Part shown: one piece after another, positions 7,334 through 12,155 of the stretch
How the letters are laid out: each line of letters begins with the position of its first letter
Numbering within the stretch: the first letter of the stretch is position 1
From: an uncultured Lachnospiraceae bacterium
GTDB lineage: Bacteria > Bacillota > Clostridia > Lachnospirales > Lachnospiraceae
DNA: 12,155 nucleotides
Assembly (NCBI GenBank): GCA_958426095.1
Contig: CATZYB010000064.1
Coordinates: 1-12,155, forward strand
Direction of reading: 5' to 3'
Position numbers and translations under genes: made by a program
The notes under the pieces: model-generated
What the model saw: only the letters and a program-made list of their open reading frames with translations
Database searches by the model: none
What the model was told of the DNA's origin: nothing

Positions 7334-7362
7334 AACTTATGATTCATAGCGGACAAATATGC
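7334..7362 (-). promoter_or_regulatory. sigma-E-like promoter for the PrcB lipoprotein-sipL pair
   Basis: GCATATT (rc 7356-7362) matches the sigma-E -35 pattern (kmATATT) fully; 14 nt later CATAAGTT (rc 7334-7341) keeps CATA and the final T of the -10 CATACAnT. The gene pair is otherwise cut off from pgcA by a terminator, and sipL is a sigma-E gene in C. difficile. The leader would be short (under 20 nt). Confidence 0.6.
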
Positions 7363-7365
7363 AGC

Positions 7366-7399
7366 AAAAAAAGGAGCCCAGCCCCACGTCTGAACTCCT
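7366..7399 (-). terminator. Terminator of pgcA
   Basis: On the minus strand AGGAGTTC pairs with GGGCTCCT (8 bp, two G-U pairs, 12-nt loop), followed by seven T. It begins 18 nt after the pgcA stop. Confidence 0.8.
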
Positions 7400-7416
7400 C
7401 AAATTTTAATATTTTA

Positions 7417-9150
7417 TTAAACCATCGTTGCGATCAATGCATCCAGCGCCTCGCTGACAGCCGCAGATTTTGCATCGGCATCGGCCAGGGATGTCCCTTT
7501 AATTCCGTAGTAGAACTTGATCTTCGGCTCTGTTCCGGAAGGGCGTACACAAAGCCATGCGTCATCTGTCAGATCATAATAAAGCACGTTGGAACTTGGC
7601 AGGCCGGTCGGACGAACGGCGCCTGTCTGAATATCCACGATTTCATCCTTCTTATAATCCCGGGCGGAAGTTACTGTCAGTCCCGCGATCTCCTTCGGTG
7701 GATTGGACCGCAGTGTTTCCATAATAGACTGAATCTTAGCCAGGCCTTCAATTCCGGACAAGGAGATGGATTTTACATCGTCCTTATAGTATCCATATTT
7801 TTCATACATGTCCACCATTGCATCCCAAAGCGTCTTGCCCTGAGTCTTATAATATGCGGCAGCTTCACAGAGAGCCATTGTCGCAACAATGGCATCTTTG
7901 TCTCTTGCATGCGTACCGATCAGACAGCCATAGCTTTCCTCAAAGCCAAAAAGGTAAGTGCCCTTTCCGCTTGTCTCAAAACCAAGAATCTGCTGTCCAA
8001 TATATTTGAAACCGGTCAGACATTCGATCAGACGAATGCCGTAGCTCTTTGCAATGGCATCCGCCATGTTTGTCGTTACGATTGTTTTGATCAGTGCGCC
8101 ATCCTCCGGCAATCCGCCGTTTAATGCCTTTATCTGGCTGATCGTATATTCAGCCAACAGACAGCCGGACATATTGCCTGTGAGATTATGATATTCGCCG
8201 TTTTTATCTTTTACACGAACACCGAGACGGTCTGCATCCGGGTCTGTCGCCAGAACCAGATCTGCATCTATTTCTTTAGCCAGCTTCAGGCCGAGCACAA
8301 AAGCTTCATCCGCTTCCGGATTCGGATAGCTGACTGTCGGGAAATCTCCATCCGGAAGTTCCTGTTCTGGAACAACATATACATTCTCAAATCCAAGTTC
8401 TTTTAAAATCCGGCGGGCCGGGATATTCCCTGTACCATGAAGCGGTGTATAAACAACCTTCAGGTCTTTTCCCATAGCCTGAATGGCTTCCGGATGTTTC
8501 ACCTGTTCTTTCAGACGGGCGATATATTTGTCGTCAATATCCTTGCCGATGATCGTGCAGAGACCGGCTTTAACAGCTTCATCCTTATTCATCGTCAAAA
8601 CGTTATTATAATCGGTTACAGCCTGAACCTCAGCCATAATCCCGCCATCATGCGGCGGTGTGATCTGAGCGCCGTCCTCCCAGTAAACTTTATATCCGTT
8701 ATATTCCGGCGGGTTGTGGCTTGCTGTAATATTAATTCCGGCGATACAGCCCAATTCACGCACTGCAAAGGACAGTTCCGGTGTCGGTCTTAAAGATTCA
8801 AATAAATAAGCTTTAATACCGTTTGCAGCCAGACAGAGCGCTGCTTCTGCAGCAAACTCCGGTGACATACGCCGTGAATCAAACGCAATAGCTACGCCCT
8901 TGGATTCTCCATTTTGTTTCTTTATGTAGTTGGCCAAGCCCTGCGTCGTCTTACGCACAGTGTAAATATTCATCCGGTTTGTTCCGGCGCCAATAATACC
9001 CCGAAGACCTGCGGTACCAAATTCCAAATCCTTATAAAAACGTTCTTTAATCTCTTTATCATCTTCCTTGATGTTTAACAGCTCTGCCTTTGTCCCTTCG
9101 TCAAAATATGGGTTTGCCAGCCAGGACTCGTATATTTCCTTGTAGTCCAT
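7417..9150 (-). CDS. pgcA: Alpha-phosphoglucomutase / phosphomannomutase family
   Basis: Cytoplasmic alpha-D-phosphohexomutase interconverting glucose 1-phosphate and glucose 6-phosphate, feeding UDP-glucose, glycogen and envelope polysaccharides. 577 residues, close to Bacillus PgcA. All four family motifs are intact: phosphoserine loop TASHNP (Ser144), metal loop DPDADR (Asp303, Asp305, Asp307), sugar-binding GFEES (402-406) and the phosphate-binding RPSGTEPK near the C-terminus (536-543). An N-terminal FGTAGLRG (44-51) is also typical. Start ATG 9150 is preceded by AGGAGG 8 nt away. It has its own -10 box upstream and a terminator right after the stop, so it looks monocistronic. Some members prefer mannose phosphates; the PgcA subgroup is assigned from length and overall similarity. 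Confidence 0.95.
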   Translation of the reverse strand: MDYKEIYESWLANPYFDEGTKAELLNIKEDDKEIKERFYKDLEFGTAGLRGIIGAGTNRMNIYTVRKTTQGLANYIKKQNGESKGVAIAFDSRRMSPEFAAEAALCLAANGIKAYLFESLRPTPELSFAVRELGCIAGINITASHNPPEYNGYKVYWEDGAQITPPHDGGIMAEVQAVTDYNNVLTMNKDEAVKAGLCTIIGKDIDDKYIARLKEQVKHPEAIQAMGKDLKVVYTPLHGTGNIPARRILKELGFENVYVVPEQELPDGDFPTVSYPNPEADEAFVLGLKLAKEIDADLVLATDPDADRLGVRVKDKNGEYHNLTGNMSGCLLAEYTISQIKALNGGLPEDGALIKTIVTTNMADAIAKSYGIRLIECLTGFKYIGQQILGFETSGKGTYLFGFEESYGCLIGTHARDKDAIVATMALCEAAAYYKTQGKTLWDAMVDMYEKYGYYKDDVKSISLSGIEGLAKIQSIMETLRSNPPKEIAGLTVTSARDYKKDEIVDIQTGAVRPTGLPSSNVLYYDLTDDAWLCVRPSGTEPKIKFYYGIKGTSLADADAKSAAVSEALDALIATMV

Positions 9151-9191
9151 TGGAATCTCCTCCTTATAATTTCAAAACTCTATGTGCTTCT

Positions 9192-9197
9192 ATTATA
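9192..9197 (-). promoter_or_regulatory. -10 box of the pgcA promoter
   Basis: A perfect TATAAT (rc 9192-9197) lies 41 nt before the pgcA start. No good -35 hexamer is found 16-18 nt upstream (GTGCAT at 17 nt is poor), so this is either a weak promoter or one helped by an activator. Confidence 0.5.
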
Positions 9198-9247
9198 CCC
9201 GATTCCTCACAGAAATGCACTATTTTTTTGATTTCTTTACTCTATTT

Positions 9248-10264
9248 TTAGACAAATTGTCCGATTTTCTTACAAAAATCATCCATTTCTGACAAAAATG
9301 TACTCCGTTCACTTTTTTCCCGAATCAGTTTATTCAGCTTATCCATGTTCTGAGCCGACATCCAGCTCTTTCGCGTGTTTTGATACCGATTGGCAATTTT
9401 CCAAAACTTCTCCGGGAAAACCATCATTCCATAAATGCAGCAGACCTGACCATAATTCAAAGGCATCACCCGGTGATAGGTCTTTAGCATGGCCATTCCA
9501 AGTCCTGCATTCCAATGATTCTTCTCCAGCATTTTACGCATATAAACATACAGATCGTAAACCTGAAGGTCCATATGCATCTGGTCAAACCTCACTAAAG
9601 CCATATCCCCATGGGTCACCAGAATATTATGCTGATTATAATCCCCATGGCATAGTCTCTGTTCCTTCCTGTTCTGTTCATATAAGTCCATATATCCAGC
9701 GTCGGAAAGGATTTCCTGAGCGGCCGCCCCCGCCTCATCAAACTCCTGATAAACCTCCATAAATCTGCGGTCAAAAGCATTCTTCTGTTTCTTCCGGTAA
9801 ATGTAATTGCGGATGGTCTTTAACTCACGGCGCCTGCGAGCCATTTCATCAAAAAGATTTCCCTGCAAAAACACCTCATAAATTTCTTCATTCCGTGAAA
9901 TGTCATGCATCCCTTTATGAATACCGGCCATATAAACCACCGCCCTCAAAATCTCTTCTTTATCTCTTGTACTGCACTCCCGGCCCTCATACCAGTCTGT
10001 CAGAACATAATTTTGTCCATCTTCATCCGTCGTCAGTAAACTTCCTTCTTTATTTGCAACAAACTGATCTATGTAAATATATCCACGTTCTCTGAGACAG
10101 TCTTTCACCATCATATCCCATTGAAGATGCTTTGGCGAACCATGATAGACCCGAAGCAGCTTTAACCCCTGTTCCGTATCACACAGCCAGGCGCCCCGTC
10201 CCCGGTAAAGACGTTTGATTTCCAAATGGTAACACTCTAACAGCTCTCTGATTTTTTCTTCCAA
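9248..10264 (-). CDS. CotS-family spore coat protein (kinase-like fold)
   Basis: 338-residue member of the CotS/CotI/YutH family of spore coat proteins, which share the aminoglycoside phosphotransferase/choline kinase fold. The catalytic-loop motif is complete: LCHGDYNQHNILV (204-216; Asp208, Asn213). The metal-binding DFG equivalent is FDQM with Asp227, and the family helix VYDLYVYMRKML (235-246) follows. The middle is rich in Arg and Lys (143-167). Whether it phosphorylates anything is open; some CotS relatives are active kinases. The start codon is TTG at 10264, supported by GGGAGGG (rc 10272-10278) 7 nt upstream; no ATG lies near enough to replace it. The ribosome binding site lies inside a long hairpin that overlaps a sigma-E-like promoter. 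The gene sits 85 bp after asnA. Confidence 0.88.
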   Translation of the reverse strand: MEEKIRELLECYHLEIKRLYRGRGAWLCDTEQGLKLLRVYHGSPKHLQWDMMVKDCLRERGYIYIDQFVANKEGSLLTTDEDGQNYVLTDWYEGRECSTRDKEEILRAVVYMAGIHKGMHDISRNEEIYEVFLQGNLFDEMARRRRELKTIRNYIYRKKQKNAFDRRFMEVYQEFDEAGAAAQEILSDAGYMDLYEQNRKEQRLCHGDYNQHNILVTHGDMALVRFDQMHMDLQVYDLYVYMRKMLEKNHWNAGLGMAMLKTYHRVMPLNYGQVCCIYGMMVFPEKFWKIANRYQNTRKSWMSAQNMDKLNKLIREKSERSTFLSEMDDFCKKIGQFV

Positions 10265-10271
10265 AAGAAAT

Positions 10272-10321
10272 CCCTCCCAGATATGTTAAAAGACAGTTTC
10301 TATTTAACATATGAGGGAGGG
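10272..10321 (-). promoter_or_regulatory. Hairpin sequestering the CotS-family Shine-Dalgarno (possible attenuator/terminator)
   Basis: A perfect 10-bp inverted repeat (ATATGTTAAA, 10281-10290; TTTAACATAT, 10303-10312) with a 12-nt loop is extended, after a 2x2 mismatch, by CCCTCCC (10272-10278) against GGGAGGG (10315-10321). In minus-strand RNA the 3' arm is the Shine-Dalgarno GGGAGGG, paired to an upstream CCCUCCC. ATTTCTTTT follows the 3' arm, so weak termination is also possible. Confidence 0.85.
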
Positions 10322-10334
10322 CTTCATCATATTA
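10306..10334 (-). promoter_or_regulatory. sigma-E-like promoter for the CotS-family gene
   Basis: TAATATG (rc 10328-10334; 6 of 7 to kmATATT) and CATATGTT (rc 10306-10313; CATA and final T kept) are 14 nt apart, the same spacer as at the sipL unit. CATATGTTA also fits the sigma-K -10 (CATAnnnTA). The expected start, about 10299, falls in the hairpin loop. Confidence 0.55.
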
Positions 10335-10349
10335 CCTGAATACTCCGTC

Positions 10350-11360
10350 TTACAGCAGATGGACGCCCTGACTTTCCAGCGCTTCAACCACTTCATCCGG
10401 CCATACAGAAGCAATAACTTCGCCGATATGAGCTTTTCTTAAATAAAACATACAAATCCTGGCCTGGCCAATACCGCCGCCGATCGTATATGGCAACTCG
10501 CCATTTAACAGGGCCTTGTGGAACATTAACTCCTTACGTTCCGGACAGCCCCGAACTTCAAGCTGATGTATTAAGGCTTCTTCATCAACACGGATACCCA
10601 TGGATGACAGTTCAAAAGCCGTATCCAGCAGCGGATAGTAAACGAGGATATCACCGTTTAATTCCCAGTCATCATAGTCCGGTGCACGTCCGTCATGAAT
10701 CTCACCGGAACCCAGTGCCCCGCCGATTTTCATCAAGAATACCGCACCTTTCAGACGCACGATCTCACGTTCTCTTTCCTTCGGCGTCAGATCCGGATAC
10801 ATATCCAAAAGCTCCTGGGTCGTCACAAAAGCTATCTCCGGCGGCAGCATTTCTTCAATGTATTCATATTGAATCGCCATATATTTTTCGGTATTCTTTA
10901 AAGCTTTGTAGACTTTCTTCACAATAGATTTCAGTGTTTCTTCATTCCGTTCTTCTTTATCAATAATCCGTTCCCAATCCCACTGGTCTACAAGGATTGA
11001 ATGAAGATGGTCCGTATCCTCATCCCGGCGGATTGCATACATATCTGCATAAAGTCCTTCACCATGCTTAAATCCATACCGTTTCAAAGCAAAGCGTTTC
11101 CATTTTGCCAGGGAATGCACAATTTCCACATCCCTGTCTTCCTGTTCCCGAACACCAAAATGTACCGGGCGCTCGATACCATTTAAGGTATCATTTAAAC
11201 CGCTTTCCGGATATACAAAAAACGGAGCCGACACACGGGTCAGATTCAATTGTCTGGCCAGCTCTTTTTCAAAAAAATCTTTTACACATTTAATCGCAAC
11301 TTCTGTTTCCCGAATATTCAGAGGTGATCTATATCCCTCTGGCACCCACATTGGATTCAT
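10350..11360 (-). CDS. asnA: Aspartate--ammonia ligase (AsnA-type asparagine synthetase)
   Basis: Makes asparagine from aspartate, ammonia and ATP in the cytoplasm; class-II aminoacyl-tRNA-synthetase-like fold. 336 residues from the ATG at 11360, close to E. coli AsnA (330). Family blocks visible in order (ATG 11360 numbering): EIVHSLAKWKR (78-88), GEGLYADMYAIRRDED (99-114), SILVDQWDWER (120-130), ALGSGEIHDGRAPDYDDW (214-231), FELSSMGIRVD (248-258) and TIGGGIGQAR (291-300). GTG codons at 11372 and 11369 are in frame but have no Shine-Dalgarno; the ATG has GGTGA 5 nt upstream and fits the family N-terminus. The only strong site (GGAAGGAAGGAG, 11398-11409) is about 37 nt away and serves two mini-ORFs. 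It has its own sigma-A promoter and is divergent from the MaoC gene. Confidence 0.96.
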   Translation of the reverse strand: MNPMWVPEGYRSPLNIRETEVAIKCVKDFFEKELARQLNLTRVSAPFFVYPESGLNDTLNGIERPVHFGVREQEDRDVEIVHSLAKWKRFALKRYGFKHGEGLYADMYAIRRDEDTDHLHSILVDQWDWERIIDKEERNEETLKSIVKKVYKALKNTEKYMAIQYEYIEEMLPPEIAFVTTQELLDMYPDLTPKEREREIVRLKGAVFLMKIGGALGSGEIHDGRAPDYDDWELNGDILVYYPLLDTAFELSSMGIRVDEEALIHQLEVRGCPERKELMFHKALLNGELPYTIGGGIGQARICMFYLRKAHIGEVIASVWPDEVVEALESQGVHLL

Positions 11361-11361
11361 A

Positions 11362-11396
11362 TCACTCACCACAGCCAGTTTTCATTCCGGCTGCAT
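11362..11396 (-). other. Two overlapping mini-ORFs in the asnA leader
   Basis: After the strong GGAAGGAAGGAG (rc 11398-11409), ATG 11396 opens MQPE; its TGA overlaps the ATG of the next frame (ATGA at 11385-11382), which opens MKTGCGE, whose TGA (11364-11362) ends 1 nt before the asnA ATG. The arrangement suggests stepwise coupled translation into asnA. No Asn codons occur in either peptide. Expression is not shown by sequence alone. Confidence 0.35.
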
Positions 11397-11424
11397 GCTC
11401 CTTCCTTCCAATTTTTACCTTCTT

Positions 11425-11454
11425 ATTATAGTTTATATACTGTAAAAGTATCAA
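11425..11454 (-). promoter_or_regulatory. sigma-A promoter for asnA
   Basis: TTGATA (rc 11449-11454) and a perfect TATAAT (rc 11425-11430), 18-nt spacer. The leader would be about 58 nt, too short for a T-box. Confidence 0.75.
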
Positions 11455-11470
11455 GTCATTTTACGTCAAA

Positions 11471-11504
11471 TGCAAAATTGCAATTATTGCATAATTGCAT
11501 ATGC
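11471..11504. repeat. Cluster of TGCAAT palindromes, candidate enhancer site (UAS)
   Basis: Packed palindromes: TGCAA-AA-TTGCA (11471-11482), TGCAAT-T-ATTGCA (11479-11491, arms of 6 perfect), TGCA-TAAT-TGCA (11488-11499 region) and GCATATGC (11497-11504). They lie roughly 60-95 bp upstream of the sigma-54 -24 box, a usual place for a bacterial enhancer-binding protein, and also just upstream of the asnA -35 on the other strand. The 257-bp gap between asnA and the MaoC gene holds only these control elements and the two promoters. Confidence 0.6.
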
Positions 11505-11563
11505 CTTTTTCTGAAACTTTTATCAAAAACCCGCATTTTTGCTGTCTTTTTTTTAACAAAAAG

Positions 11564-11579
11564 TTGGCATGATAATTGC
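11564..11579 (+). promoter_or_regulatory. sigma-54 (-24/-12) promoter for the MaoC-family gene
   Basis: TTGGCATG-ATAA-TTGC matches the sigma-54 consensus TTGGCACG-N4-TTGC at all but one position, with the invariant GG (11566-11567) and GC (11578-11579) exactly 10 nt apart. Transcription would start near 11590, leaving about 28 nt of leader that contains the AGGAGG. Confidence 0.82.
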
Positions 11580-11617
11580 GGTATATAAAGTTGAATAATA
11601 AAAGGAGGTTTACTATA

Positions 11618-12034
11618 ATGAAAGGTTTTACAATTAAAGATTTATCTATTGGACAGGAAGCCAGCTTCACAAAAACTATCAGTGAAACAGACGTTTATTT
11701 ATTTGCCGGTATTACAGGCGATATCAACCCAGCACATTTAAATGAAGAATATGCTAAAAATACATTCTTCAAGGGCCGTATCGCTCACGGTATGCTTTCC
11801 GCTGGTTTAATCTCCGCTGTACTCGGCGTACATATGCCAGGACCAGGTACTATTTATTTAAGTCAGACTCTGAACTTCTTAGCTCCAGTTCGCATGGGCG
11901 ATACGATCACAGCAACAGGTAAAGTTGTTGAAATGATTCCTGAAAAGAACAGAGTAAAAATCGAAACCATCTGCACAAACCAGGATGGCGTTGTTGTTAC
12001 CAAAGGTGAAGCTATGGTAATGCCACCTAAGTAA
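11618..12034 (+). CDS. MaoC-family (R)-specific enoyl-CoA hydratase
   Basis: 138-residue single hot-dog-fold hydratase, expected to add water to trans-2-enoyl-CoA (or remove it from an (R)-3-hydroxyacyl-CoA). The hydratase-2 motif is intact: AGITGDINPAHLNEEYA with Asp35 and His40 five residues apart, then RIAHGMLSAGLIS. The C-terminal part (LNFLAPVRMGDTITATGKV) is typical of PhaJ-like short MaoC proteins. Start ATG 11618 is set by AGGAGG (11603-11608) 9 nt upstream; a longer in-frame reading to 11576 would begin inside the sigma-54 promoter. It uses GGT/GCT/AAA-type codons more than its neighbours, which may mean high expression. It is a single-gene unit between a sigma-54 promoter and a terminator, the only plus-strand gene. 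Exact substrate (crotonyl-CoA, longer acyl-CoA or other) cannot be told. Confidence 0.88.
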   Translation: MKGFTIKDLSIGQEASFTKTISETDVYLFAGITGDINPAHLNEEYAKNTFFKGRIAHGMLSAGLISAVLGVHMPGPGTIYLSQTLNFLAPVRMGDTITATGKVVEMIPEKNRVKIETICTNQDGVVVTKGEAMVMPPK

Positions 12035-12097
12035 AATGGGGTTATATTCAAAGGGCAGCATGTAGGACTTCCCCTCTTAAATTGAAGTTTTACTTGC

Positions 12098-12136
12098 AAA
12101 AGCGGTATCGTTCGTACCAGACGATACCGCTTTTTT
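12098..12136 (+). terminator. Strong rho-independent terminator after the MaoC-family gene
   Basis: AAAAGCGGTATCGT (12098-12111) pairs perfectly with ACGATACCGCTTTT (12121-12134) across a 9-nt loop, ending in six T. It lies 64 bp after the stop; nothing recognisable lies between. Confidence 0.93.
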
Positions 12137-12155
12137 AGTGCAGTAGGAAACGACC

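Noticed and set aside
7325..7362. sigma-A promoter (TTGTCC, TGTAAA) for the PrcB lipoprotein gene
   Set aside because: Both hexamers are poor (4 of 6), and the overlapping sigma-E-like pattern fits better with the sipL context.
7315..8124. Long plus-strand reading frame (269 codons) opposite pgcA
   Set aside because: It lies antisense to a well-conserved gene, has no ribosome binding site, is rich in Cys and His as expected for a shadow frame, and resembles no family I know. The same applies to the shorter plus-strand frames opposite gntR, ispE and asnA.
9248..9290. GACAA-T-TTGTC at the end of the CotS-family gene as a terminator
   Set aside because: The loop would be a single base, the stem has 5 bp, and no long T-tract follows immediately.
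11361..11424. T-box riboswitch for asnA
   Set aside because: The leader from the sigma-A promoter is about 58 nt, lacks the T-box sequence and shows no terminator/antiterminator pair.
11461..11670. Minus-strand frame of 69 codons between asnA and the MaoC-family gene
   Set aside because: It covers the sigma-54 promoter and the start of the MaoC-family gene, has no ribosome binding site, and is low-complexity.

Overview
The window looks like a chromosomal segment of an anaerobic, endospore-forming Firmicute of class Clostridia, most plausibly Lachnospiraceae. The placement is inferred from gene content: a SipL-type coat morphogenesis protein (SPOCS/DUF3794 repeats plus LysM), a GerA-type germinant receptor operon, a CotS-family coat protein, the non-mevalonate gene ispE and AsnA-type asparagine synthetase. 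Nearly every gene has a clear AGGAGG-type ribosome binding site. I see no rRNA, tRNA, CRISPR array, IS element or prophage gene.

Layout: all genes but the last are on the minus strand. Reading in the direction of transcription from the right: asnA (11360-10350), a CotS-family spore coat protein with a TTG start (10264-9248), alpha-phosphoglucomutase pgcA (9150-7417), a PrcB-domain lipoprotein (7309-6887) followed 11 bp later by sipL (6875-5307), ispE (5224-4346) with an FCD/GntR regulator (4315-3626), the germination operon gerAA (3538-2051) and a fused gerAB-gerAC (2064-397), then the first 91 codons of ddl (275-1, running off the window). At the right end, divergent from asnA, one MaoC-type hydratase gene (11618-12034) is on the plus strand and is closed by a strong terminator.

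Housekeeping genes (asnA, pgcA, ispE, ddl) alternate with sporulation and germination genes (CotS family, PrcB lipoprotein plus sipL, gerA). The junctions between them carry most of the interest. The CotS-family gene and the PrcB-sipL pair each have a sigma-E-like promoter with the same 14-nt spacer. At the CotS-family gene this promoter overlaps a long hairpin that would hide the Shine-Dalgarno sequence in read-through RNA from asnA but would be missing from RNA started at the sporulation promoter. At gerAA, a strong terminator closes the ispE-gntR unit and the only room for a promoter is inside that terminator. ispE has a strong sigma-A promoter followed by a perfect TTGTATACAA palindrome, a plausible operator for the GntR-type regulator encoded just downstream of it.

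The other standouts are a textbook sigma-54 (-24/-12) promoter with an upstream cluster of TGCAAT palindromes in front of the MaoC gene, a GerAB-GerAC fusion that lacks the GerAC C-terminal domain, and two overlapping mini-ORFs between a strong Shine-Dalgarno sequence and the asnA start codon. Everything is read by eye from sequence; no database search or folding program was run.
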